A stretch of DNA of 64,000 nucleotides from contig OW051471.1 in assembly GCA_932521025.1 (NCBI GenBank), positions 5,518,001-5,582,000 on the forward strand. Reading direction: 5' to 3'. This DNA is from Oscheius onirici. Taxonomy: Eukaryota; Nematoda; Chromadorea; Rhabditida; Rhabditidae. Made by a program: the position numbers and the translations under genes. Below are positions 44,150 through 53,232 of this stretch, piece after piece. Within the stretch, counting starts at the first letter, position 1. Each line of letters opens with the position of its first letter. The notes beneath the pieces are model-generated. The model saw only the letters and a program-made list of their open reading frames with translations. It did no database searches and had not been told where the DNA came from.

Positions 44150-47100
44150 ATGAGTGGTCAATATTTCGCTACTTATGTCGAAGATTTGGAGCAGGTACTT
44201 TCGGGTTTAGTTCATAGCAAAAACCCTTTCAGGATCCGTTTGATGCGATCGATTTTGTCGAAAGAGTGGCATGGAGGATGACGGAAGGAGCGGACAACAC
44301 CGATCCGGATCTGCTGATGTCCAAATTCGAGGAAGAAATTGGCAGTCTTCAACTCCTCTGCGAACAGTTTCAAGTATTTCTAATCTTTTTTGAAAATATA
44401 ATTTTAGACCAAAATAACGGTTTTGGAGCAGCAGTTGAACAAGGATAAGAGAGAATATGTGAATACGCTTCAAAGACTGCACGAGAAAAATTGCGATGCT
44501 TTGGACAAAATTAAAGTAGGTTTATCACAGATTTGATTTTATAAAGATTTCAGCAATTAGACCAAACTATGCAGGGAGTCTCGACAAAAGTGGTACATCT
44601 TGGTGATCAACTTGAATCAGTCAGTATTCTTTTTATTTTATCAAATTTTTTTTTCATGTGCATCAACCTCGTCAGCGCGCTTTTGACGCTCTTCAACTTA
44701 TCCAACATTTTGACGAATTCCTCTCGGACCAGCCTCTCAATTCGATGATTTTCACAGATCCAGACAAGCTGCTGGAATCGGCCGATTTGATCCAGAAACT
44801 GTATTCCATCTCGCAGGAGTTGTCGAAAGACAAGTACAGCAACGTACAATCCCGAATTGCTCACAGGTTTTTCTTTCTTTTCCAATGTTTTCTAGTAAAT
44901 TGCAGATACGAAGAAGTTGAAAGACTACTTATCGATGAATTCGCTCGATCTCAACGTGACGAGAAGAAAATGGCAGAAGTAGCCAAAATTTTGAGCGAAT
45001 TCAAAGGATACAATCGCTGTGTTAATCGTTATGTGGATTACATCCAATCCACTTCTCATTCTCGAGACGGCGATGTTTTCAACGAAGCTCTTCATTTATG
45101 TGTCCATTACAAGCCAAAAATCGAGGCTATTTTCCCTGCTCCTATGACTGTGACTCAAAAATTGGTTTGTCCTTTTTTTGATGCCAAATTTGTTTAGGTG
45201 CTCAGTGTATTTACTCAAAAACTGAAAAAGTATATCAATGCGCGATTGAGGGATTGTAAAGAATGCGACGATCGAGAGGGATATCTTGTAGGCTTGGCCA
45301 ACAGCTACACCAGGTAAACTTTATCTGCTTAGTCTTTCTATTGGCTTGTTTAGCACCTTGAAACTCTGTAAGAATCTGGAAAACCTACACGTCAGTTCGG
45401 ACGCCTCCTTTCTACCGATGCTCACCAAATCAGTTTTTGACAGGTTTTCCAATGGTTTTGTTTATAAATACATAGTTTTTCAGGTATATCTCTACGTATG
45501 GTAAAGAAGAACTCGACTACCTCTCGTCGCAATGTTCCTCGATACTTGGCCAGTTTTACGACAAGAAGAGACACGCAAAGAAACAAATACAGAGCGGAGG
45601 GTAATTATTTTCCTTTGATTCTATGAAGTATACTCGCAGACTGCAAGAATTGAAACGTGACGTACAGGCTCGTCTTTTAACGGTAGAGACTTATGGAGGC
45701 GAGACATTTTTGTCCGAAGATATCGCCATCAATATCCTCCAAGAAACCAAGAACGCATTTGGTCGTGCAGCTCAAGTTGGTGTCTATTCTTTTTCAATTT
45801 CCATTACTTGTTTAGCTTTGTGACAAATCGGAACTGCCAAAAGTTGTGGAGAACATCCTGGATTTGCTGCTCAAATATCTCTACCAAGAACATCTTGACT
45901 ATGCGGTCGAACTGGGTCTTTCCGGTATTCTTTTTCTTCATCTCCAATTGACTGCTCTGATTCCAGGAATTTCTCTAGCCGAGCCAAAAACCGAACCTCC
46001 GGCGTATTTCTTCTCAATCGTGGCTCAAAATGCAACTGTAGTTCTGCTGATGGTTAAACAGTACGACGACTCCGTCTATCCTCTTGTCAAGTTCGTTTTT
46101 TAGCCCGCCATCGACTAATTCTCTTTAGAAATACCGACGTTGAACAAGCAGTAGCTAAGAAATGGTCGAATTCCTTGAGGTCGCTGGAACAGAAAATAAA
46201 TCTTGGCTTGGAACGACAACTCAACGCTATTGGTATCGTTTTCTATCTAGTTTTATTTATTGCTTGTTTCAGTTGGGTACTGCCGCTACGTGCTCAGCAC
46301 AGAACATAAGAAGGTAGACTTCCGTCCAGACAATCCAGCTCTTGTCAATATTGGTGCCACTACGGTATGGTCCATTTCTCGAAGTTCAACTGATAATTTA
46401 GGCTTGTCTCCAAGTAGTCAAATTCATAGCAAATCAAGTGGGAATAATGGAGAGATGTTGCGATGGAGCCAATCTCGGTTCTCTACAGACGGAACTGGCT
46501 AATCGACTCTTCAAAATGCTCGTATCGCACATTCAACAGGTTCTTTTCCATATTATTAGGTCGAGAGGTAAGTGTTTTCCTCTCATCCATAACTCCTTCC
46601 ACTTTCATCGAAATTGACTGATTTTTTTTTCAAAATGTAGGTTTCACCGAGGTCGAATTAATAGGCTATATAAGAGACCTGGATATCTCATCGTCTGAGA
46701 ACAGTGACCCTTTTAATTTTCGATCAAAACACTATTTTGGCCATAACTCCTCAGGGTTGTATCCTACAAAAAGTTGTCAATTAGTGAAAAATTTAACTTA
46801 GAATGACGAACAGAATGTTTTTTTGAAAAACGATTTTTGACTTTCGGATCATGTCTAAACTGAAAATCCTGGATGGCGCAGTGGGTTTGGAAATTTCACG
46901 CTGGAGCGACCAGGGTTCGAGTCCGTTGTGAGCAAATCTCTTTGTTTTTTAACTGTAACATTCTACTGGGCTGAATATCAGCCCCGTATGTTTTGAAATA
47001 AAGGCTAGGGAACGAGTTTGAGTTTCAAATTTCAGCATGCACCCCACCTCATGGTGATATTTTGAGCTCGAATCTGATTTATTGAGAAAATTATTGAACC

Positions 47101-47852
47101 CTTTGAGCTGATATTTTACAGGGGTGATATTCAGCCCAGTAGAATGCTACAGTTAAAAAACAAAGAGATTTGCTCACAACGGACTCGAACCCTGGTCGCT
47201 CCAGCGTGAAATTTCCAAACCCACTGCGCCATCCAGGATTTTCAGTTTAGACATGATCCGAAAGTCAAAAATCGTTTTTCAAAAAAACATTCTGTTCGTC
47301 ATTCTAAGTTAAATTTTTCACTAATTGACAACTTTTTGTAGGATACAACCCTGAGGAGTTATGGCCAAAATAGTGTTTTGATCGAAAATTAAAAGGATCA
47401 CTGTTCTCAGACGATGAGATATCCAGGTCTCTTATATAGCCTATTAATTCGACCTCGGTGAAACCTACATTTTGAAAAAAAAACAGTCGATTTCGATGAA
47501 AGTGGAAGGAGTTATGGGTGAGAGGAAAACACTTACCTCTCGACCTAATACAGTAATATTCACTTTTTCAGTTTGTTTACAATTCCTCCGGAGGAATGCT
47601 CATGTTGTGCGACGTAAACGAATACCGTCGCTGTGTCAGTTCTTGGAAATCGTTGGCGGCCACAAAACTCTTCGAAGGACTTCATGCTCTGGTCAATCTT
47701 CTCGTTGTGTTGCCCGAAAACCTGGCCGACGCAGCCACAAGTCATCAACTGGTTTGTCACTTTTATTAGCGGAAAACGAACCTTTTCAGAGCGACGTCGA
47801 CCGCGGTCAGGTACAAGATTTCTTGAAGCTTCGGCACGACAGTCGTTCATAA
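44150..47852 (+). CDS. EXOC5: Exocyst complex component 5 (Sec10)
   Basis: About 15 exons encode the Sec10 subunit of the exocyst, which tethers secretory vesicles to the plasma membrane. Landmarks in order: MSGQYFATYVEDLEQDPFDA; a coiled coil (TKITVLEQQLNKDKREYVNT); VHLGDQLES with QPRQRAFDALQ; IQKLYSISQELSKDKYSNVQ; KILSEFKGYNRCVNRYVDYI; GGETFLSEDIAINILQETKN; YLYQEHLDYAVELGLSGISL; STEHKKVDFRPDNPAL; ELANRLFKMLVSHIQQ; FVYNSSGGMLMLCDVNEYRR; and the end QVQDFLKLRHDSRS (TAA 47850-47852). Intron 46540-47571 holds a ~1-kb palindromic element; without it the intron would be about 37 nt. The intron after GDQLES (44620-44660) has no AG acceptor at the place demanded by family alignment (it ends CAT or GTGC). 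Confidence 0.95.
46865..46950 (+). promoter_or_regulatory. tRNA-like module, left arm of palindrome 1
   Basis: An exact A-box match TGGCGCAGTGGG (46874) and an exact B box GGTTCGAGTCC (46914-46924) stand 40 nt apart, and a T6 run (46945-46950) follows. This is a complete type-2 Pol III layout reading toward the centre. No anticodon arm can be drawn, so it is not a working tRNA. Confidence 0.55.
47155..47240 (-). promoter_or_regulatory. tRNA-like module, right arm of palindrome 1
   Basis: The mirror copy on the minus strand: A box at 47231-47220, B box at 47191-47181, T6 at 47160-47155. It also reads inward. Confidence 0.55.
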
Positions 47853-47879
47853 TATTCACTTATTGTTTATTACGTAATT

Positions 47880-48407
47880 ATTATTATTATTATTTATTTC
47901 CAAATCGTAGAATTATCTATGTTGGACAATGACCCTATTCCACTGTTCACTTGAAGCAGTCCACCAGGGTATATCGAAGCATTTTTTGAGGAAGTCTCTC
48001 CATCTTGAAGGTGGTTGTCTTCTAGGACGTTTTCTGTCGTACGGAATCCAATTAGTCACGGCTCTTGCCCATCTATCCGTTCCCATAGCTGTAATCTTCC
48101 GAGCCCAGTTGAGTTTTCGCCTATCAGTCACTAGTCCAGTCCTGTATTCTCGTAATATCCCTTATCTTTTGATTAGTCCATCGGTGAAACCTAGTAATAC
48201 TGAGCATCCTTCGTTCCATTTTTCGCAAGCGTTAAAAAGATTTTCACAGGCGTTAAAAAGACGCCGTCTTTTTTCCATAGGAATTGTATTATCGGCGAGC
48301 CATTTTGAATGCTGACTCCAGGCTAACCAACCTCTTCTGATACTACGCTCTATCTCCTTGTGATGGTTTAGCGGGATTGAGACGGGCACACCCAGGTCAA
48401 AAAAAGA
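47880..48407 (-). mobile_element. RTE-like LINE 3' fragment
   Basis: On the minus strand the frames read LNHHKEIERSIRRGWLAWSQ, NTIPMEKRRRLFNACE and KLNWARKITAMGTDRWARAV, then RQPPSRWRDF and SSEQWNRVIVQHR. These are the C-terminal motifs of an RTE/CR1-like reverse transcriptase. The 3' end is an (ATT)n tract at 47880-47897 on the plus strand. The copy is 5'-truncated at 48407, where it joins a piece of palindrome-2 sequence. Confidence 0.8.
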
Positions 48408-48466
48408 AAGATGCGTCTCGATGAGCTGAGTTTTTTTGTCGTTGACCATTTTTTTTGTATTTCGTC
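48408..48466 (-). repeat. Solo fragment of the palindrome-2 arm
   Basis: About 59 bp (AAAGAAAGATGCGTCTCGAT and on through the TTGACCATTTTTTT stretch) matches 49336-49396, the right arm of palindrome 2, in the same orientation. It abuts the truncated LINE exactly, so a chance open frame runs across the junction. It lies about 110 bp outside the full element. Confidence 0.7.
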
Positions 48467-48904
48467 TTTTTAACGCTATTATTATGTAATACTAATAAAA
48501 TGTTTCAACACTGATTCAGACCCTCGTCTTCCAAAATTGCGTTATTGCCGTTGTTATCTTCGTTTTTTTTTAAATTTATTAGGGCGTGTCAAAAGTTTTT
48601 GTAATTAGTTCTACAGCTATCCTTCAAACTGATCGGATCGGTCTGGGATTGTTCCTGGGGGTAATCGACCTCGAAAAAAAATATTGAGAGCTTTTGGGAC
48701 AGTTTGGGTTTTGGGATCAAGGGTTACGGTAGCTTTAAAAATCGGCCAAAAATATTTTCGTATTTTCGCGATAACTTTTTGGTGTAAGGAGATACAAAAA
48801 AATGGTCAACTACAAAAAAACTCAGCTCATCGAGACGCATCTTTCTTTTTTTGAAAAACGTATATTACTCTTTCGCGCAAAATGTTATTCGACTTTCAAA
48901 TTTT

Positions 48905-48990
48905 CGCATTTTTGGTGTAGTGGGTTTGTGAAATTTCACGCTGGAACGACCTGGGTTCGAGTCCGCCGAGAGGAAATCTTTTTGTTTTTT
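48905..48990 (+). promoter_or_regulatory. tRNA-like module, left arm of palindrome 2
   Basis: A box TGGTGTAGTGGG (48913), B box GGTTCGAGTCC (48954-48964), then T5 and T6 runs ending at 48990. The intervening AAATTTCACGCTGGA block is the same as in palindrome 1. Confidence 0.55.
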
Positions 48991-49195
48991 AACAGCAGCA
49001 TTTTACTGGGCTAAATATCACCCCTGTAAAATATCAGCTCCGTATCTTTTGAAATAAAGGCTAGGGAGCGATTTTGAATCCAAAATTTGCACCATGTACT
49101 CATGGTGATTTTTTTGAGCTCGAATTTGATTTTTTGAGAAAACTAGCTATCCAATCGAGCTGATATTTTATTTAGCCCAGTAAAATGCTGCTGTT

Positions 49196-49281
49196 AAAAA
49201 ACAAAAAGATTTCCTCTCGGCGGACTCGAACCCAGGTCGTTCCAGCGTGAAATTTCACAAACCCACTACACCAAAAATGCG
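49196..49281 (-). promoter_or_regulatory. tRNA-like module, right arm of palindrome 2
   Basis: The mirror copy: A box at 49273-49262, B box at 49232-49222, T-run at about 49201-49196 on the minus strand, reading inward. Confidence 0.55.
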
Positions 49282-49639
49282 AAAATTTGAAAGTCGAATA
49301 ACATTTTGCGCGAAAGAGTAATATACGTTTTTCAAAAAAAGAAAGATGCGTCTCGATGAGCTGAGTTTTTTTGTAGTTGACCATTTTTTTGTATCTCCTT
49401 ACACCAAAAAGTTATCGCGAAAATACGAAAATATTTTTGGCCGATTTTTAAAGCTACCGTAACCCTTGATCCCAAAACCCAAACTGTCCCAAAAGCTCTC
49501 AATATTTTTTTTCGAGGTCGATTACCCCCAGGAACAATCCCAGACCGATCCGATCAGTTTGAAGGTAGGGTAGCTGTAGAACTAATTACAAAAACTTTTG
49601 ACGTGCCCTAATACAAGGGTAGTCACGCCCTTCTAACAT

Positions 49640-50068
49640 TAGAGATTCCTCGTTTCCACATGCTGCAAGGTTTGCAACGCCCTTCCAGGGTTAAAGTTAC
49701 CTATTATCCCCTTTTTTCCTTGGCCTGCACCACTCGAAATCCGTTTCTGTATGCGAACTATCAAATACAGAAGCAAAGTCTTCGTACTTGTCTCCTAATA
49801 GTGACTTGTCTAAACTTGTTACTGCTAACTCCTTTCCCCTTTTTTTCGACAGACATAGACTTGGGAGCAATTTAAAGTGGGTTGCTTTGTTCTGTCAGAG
49901 CCTCTGCCCTGTTCCCCTTGCATTCAGTCACTTCCCAGTAAGAAACTGCCGAAGTAAAAGTTTGCGCACTGCTTTTCCTGTCTCTACTTGTAAAAACTAA
50001 TTGTGCGCTCAATGCTGCTTATCCTCAATTAGAGCTTCAGACACACATAGAGACTTGGGAGCAATTTA
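49640..50068. repeat. Dispersed repeat copy B
   Basis: An inverted relative of 19735-20160. It holds two copies of ACTTGGGAGCAATTTAAAGTG about 195 bp apart (49860 and 50052), which points to an internal duplication. It ends about 20 bp before the RPAP3-like start codon, so it may supply that gene's promoter or 5' UTR. Confidence 0.65.
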
Positions 50069-50089
50069 AAGTGAGTTATAAATTCCCTA

Positions 50090-51746
50090 ATGAAGATGGA
50101 AGAAGCTGCGAAACAACTGAAAGAGGAAGGAAATGAGTGTTTTCGAGAGAAGAGGTACAACAAAGCCGTCCAACTCTATACTGCCAGTCTGGAAAAACAT
50201 CTCGAACCTGTCGTTCTTGGTATTTCATCATATTTTTTCGTTCCAATGCAAGTTTTCAGGTAATAGAGCTCAGAGCTACCTCAACTTGAATCATTACGAG
50301 CATACCATTATGGACTGCAATCGATCCCTGCAACTCGATCCTCTGTTCATTAAAGCCCTTTTCAGGCTAGTTTTAGTCGATTTGTTGTAAAGTTGGTTAT
50401 TTTAGACGAGCAAGTGCTTTGGAGGCAATGGGGCTGTACAGCCAAGCCAGAAAAGATCTCGAGCGCTTGCTGAAGATATCCAACGATGTGGCAGCAAAAA
50501 CAGCTCTCAAGAGAATCAAGAATAAGGTATATTTGAAAGCATGTTGGCTGTAAAGTTGATTCAGTCTGATGTTACTTCTTCTATAGGCTTGAAGGTTTGC
50601 GAAAAGGGAGACGAAGTTCGGTCCGATGAGCCATTTCAAGATGTTTTCATTGAATGTGATTCGGTAGAAGATGAAGAAAAAACAAGCCTCTTGGTATTCA
50701 AATTTATTAAAAATAAGATATTTTTTCAGACAGAAAGTGAGAGCGAAGATGGTAAACGGCTTCCGGGAATGTCCTTCAGCCCTCCAAAAACTTATTCCGA
50801 TTTTCTCACCGACTTTTCTCTTCTTCGGAACTACCCGCTGTCGTTTGCCGAATACTTTCTGGTTTGTCCTTTCTCTATCTTCTAGAAATTTATTTATATT
50901 TTATTTATTTATTTGCTATCAAGCGTTCATCGCTAGAGCTTCTCTTCTAGCAGCCTCCCATTTGATCTCGTCTCATCTCCAAAAAACTTGGTTGTCGAGC
51001 CTCAAGCTATCTTCCCATCGTACATGCTGTCTGCCCGACCTTCTTTTGCCTTCTAAAGGAGTCCATTCCGAGCAAATCCTCGCCCAATTATCGTGTCCTT
51101 TTAGGCTTATCTTTCTTGCCCATTTCAACACTTGATTTTCGCCACCGCATCTTCCAGTTCGACAAGATGTGTCGTGCTGCTTAATGTCCGACAGTTGAGT
51201 TGACATAAATAGAACAGAGAGTCACTGGTAGTTGCTAGTCGAGTATGGGAGATACGTCTGTTGCTTCCCAAAGGCATTTCTACAGACGGAGATTCTCTTA
51301 GTTGACCACTGTCCGAATATAGTGAGGAAGTCCAGCTAACGAAATTGTCTCGGTAGATATTCGGTCTCGGTGGCGAGGAGACGCCCTTGGTAGAGCACCA
51401 TCCTCACACAACCTTTATTGATGGCAACAATTAGAGACTTCTAGAAGGTTAGTTTTTCAGAAAATTGGCTACGGCGCATACGGCAGTTTGTTTGACGATG
51501 TACTCGATCCAGATGTTGTTTCCTGTTTTCTAAAGGGCCTTATTCAACTCCTCGCCCAACAGGTTGTTCACCCGTTTATATCGATAAAGTTTAGTTCAGA
51601 GATCCGATGAAAGTATCAGACAAACGACCAAGTCACTACTTTTGCTGACGGAGGTCAGTCGGTTCGACATTGTCCCGCTGTTTCTTTCGGCAGGTGACAA
51701 ACAAAGTTGGTCGTCTTTTCAAACTTCGGCTCTTTTTCACATTTGA
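50090..51746 (+). CDS. RPAP3: RPAP3/SPAG1-like TPR co-chaperone
   Basis: The ATG at 50090 opens one TPR domain: AAKQLKEEGNECFREKRYNK, NRAQSYLNLNHYEHTIMDCN, RASALEAMGLYSQARKDLER. An acidic linker follows (SVEDEEKTSLL, TESESEDGKRLPG), then an RPAP3_C domain: PKTYSDFLTDFSLLRNYPLS, GAYGSLFDDVLDPDVVSCFL, RQTTKSLLLLTEVSRFDIVP. RPAP3 proteins bring HSP90/HSP70 clients to the RUVBL1/2 (R2TP) machine for polymerase, snoRNP and PIKK assembly; the C-domain docks on RUVBL. One TPR unit instead of two is like SPAG1 or short RPAP3 forms. The large intron 50863-51470 holds a LINE fragment. The last codons and the stop (TGA 51744-51746) lie inside a MITE that begins at 51728; the ancestral end would have been SSFQTSSQ. 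Confidence 0.87.
50890..51215 (-). mobile_element. RTE-like LINE 3' end in an RPAP3 intron
   Basis: The minus-strand frame reads VLKWARKISLKGHDNWARIC, SEWTPLEGKRRSGRQHVRWE and ends WEAARREALAMNA. An AT-rich (AAAT)n tail follows at 50890-50925. This is the C-terminus and 3' tail of a LINE of the same general type as at 39.1-40.9 kb. Confidence 0.82.
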
Positions 51747-52288
51747 CCGTCCCAGGAATAATTTCGACCGTCCCAAGAGCAGGAAAAAATAATTAACCGT
51801 TCCAAGTCCCAAAACGGATGTTTACACTGGTTTTTGGGTTCATATTAAATTTTCAGCAAGCAAGACACAAACAGGACACAATCATCAGCAAAAAGGAGGG
51901 GGGGGGGGGGGACTACTCTTCCGAGGAAAAGACCGCTTCGATTTGTTCGCGGAAGAATCCCCCATGGGCTATTCTTCCGCGAACGAATGAATATCTAAAT
52001 TGGATCTATAGTTAAAAAGCAGGGAAAGTTATCACATCCTCAGCCCAACTGAAGATGCACAGCGAGAGTGATAGAGTGGCTCTTTTTAAATGTTTAGGCT
52101 ATCGTTGAAAGCATACTGATGTTCCCAGCATCTCTCATACGGAACAGCGATGAAACATAAACTTTGTTGCGTACTCTTTTTACTGTTTTTTCTTGGGACG
52201 GTCAATTTTTTTTCCATCCTATGGGACGGTCAAATTTTTTCTTGGGACGGTTAAATATAGCTTGGGACGGTTAAAGTTAAAAAGAGCC
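51728..52288. mobile_element. hAT-like MITE that ends the RPAP3-like reading frame
   Basis: A 561-bp element begins GGCTCTTTTT and ends AAAAAGAGCC. Both subterminal regions carry repeats of TTGGGACGGTTAAA (and the complement). The flanks are an exact 8-bp duplication CAAACTTC (51720-51727 and 52289-52296). A G14 run sits at 51898-51911. No transposase is present. Confidence 0.85.
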
Positions 52289-52296
52289 CAAACTTC

Positions 52297-52676
52297 TAGT
52301 CAGTAATTTTATAGATCTCCAGCGGATTTGTGACTTGCTACCAAAACTGGACGCTGAAATGGTTCTGACTCGGTTCTCCTCGTGATCTCTATTTTGTTAC
52401 GTTTTGTTGTTGAAAATGAATGTTCTGTCAATAGTTCGTGCGCCAAAGGTCATTAGACGAGAGCAAGAGGAATGACCTATCACTCAGACCATGACATTAT
52501 AGCCGTCTCTAAAAGAAGCTTATAGGCACCGACTTTTAGTGGCCGCTTTATAGAAAAGCGATGTCAAGTCTGCCCGGCTACTTGTCTAGACCTTCCACAA
52601 CATTCATATTTTGATCATAAGGTCTCAGATCGATAGTTACTCATTCCTTACACTCCCAAAGACCTATTCATTTGAG
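52297..52676. other. Intergenic region before the GATA gene
   Basis: No supported gene. This is the old 3' flank of the RPAP3-like gene (the pre-insertion TAA is at about 52304) plus the GATA gene's upstream region. Confidence 0.35.
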
Positions 52677-53232
52677 ATGCCGACCGACTTTAACGAATTC
52701 TATGGTATTGTCTGTCGAATTCTGCCTGATCCCAACAATTGGAACTTCCCAATTATCGCCTCTTCTACGGACAGCGTCTTGTCTTTTCTCAAAACTGGTG
52801 AGTCAAACTGAATACTTTTCTTACTCCTCTCTGTCAGATGAGATTGAGACTCCTCGAACGGATCAAAAAGACTCTGATCAAGAAGACGAGTTGATGGATG
52901 ACAGTGACAAATCAAAGCAGCTTCTGGAAAGTTGTCACTTGTCCACCGACAACCAAGAACGTTTCAGACTGACTCCCCAAAGTGTGACACATCTGAGAAT
53001 GTTCCGGAGGAAGAGACGAGAAAGTGCTTCAACTGTAAGAGTACCAACACTAAAATGTGGAGGAAGGACAAATACAAAGAAATTCTGTGCAAGTAAGAAC
53101 TTTTTTTGGTATTAATAACTTGCTTTAGTCCCTGCTGGTTGTACTTCCGGCACAATGGAGTGAATCGTCCGGAGACTCTTTGGAACAAGGAGATTCTGAC
53201 TCGACGAAGAGGCAAGAAGAAACGAAAATAAA
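52677..53232 (+). CDS. Divergent GATA-type zinc-finger protein
   Basis: The C-terminal exons read CFNCKSTNTKMWRKDKYKEI, LCNPCWLYFRHNGVNRPETL and WNKEILTRRRGKKKRK, ending at TAA 53230-53232. This is one C-x2-C-x17-C-x2-C finger with the GATA-specific TNTxxWRxD, CNxCxLY and NRPxT positions and a basic tail. The usual NACG is NPCW, so DNA affinity may differ. Upstream, an exon from ATG 52677 (MPTDFNEFYGIVCRILPDPN) joins an acidic exon (EIETPRTDQKDSDQEDELMD). The join from the acidic exon to the finger exon does not keep frame with any GT-AG pair I can find. Either one base is off, the start is a later ATG (52898, MTVTNQSSFWK, which does splice in phase to TDSPKCDTSENVPEEETRKC), or there is an unusual intron. 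Confidence 0.78.

Larger units (their letters stand above)
46554..47550. mobile_element. Palindromic TA-flanked element 1 with inward Pol III modules
   Basis: A 997-bp element whose two arms (46554-46985 and 47118-47550) are nearly exact reverse complements. They begin TATTAGGTCGAGAGGTAAG and end with its complement, and a spacer of about 130 bp separates them. TA plus TTAGG termini resemble mariner ends. No reading frame of note is present. Each arm carries a tRNA-like module. The element fills almost the whole of an EXOC5 intron, leaving the splice sites outside. Its spacer and inner arms match the element at 48577-49613 (for example TTTTGAAATAAAGGCTAGGG), but the outer ~300 bp of its arms do not. 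Confidence 0.85.
48577..49613. mobile_element. Palindromic TA-flanked element 2 with inward Pol III modules
   Basis: A 1,037-bp element with arms of about 445 bp (48577-49020 and 49163-49613) and a spacer of about 145 bp. It begins TATTAGGGCGTGTCAAAAG and ends with the near complement. Arm identity is close to perfect; the main difference is a short TAGGG insertion near 49565. The termini (TATTAGG/CCTAATA), the spacer and the tRNA-like inner arm are shared with the element at 46554-47550. The outer arms are not. Confidence 0.85.

Noticed and set aside
44650..44660. Alternative start of EXOC5 at GTG/ATG near 44658
   Set aside because: Upstream exons from 44150 carry clear Sec10 N-terminal motifs in frame with the family.
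46865..46950. True tRNA gene in the palindrome arm
   Set aside because: The A and B boxes are exact, but no anticodon stem-loop or acceptor stem can be formed between them, so I list it only as a Pol III-like module.
48802..49384. Two identical 70-residue open frames on opposite strands (48802-49014 and 49172-49384)
   Set aside because: They are mirror images created by the palindrome arms and have no coding features.
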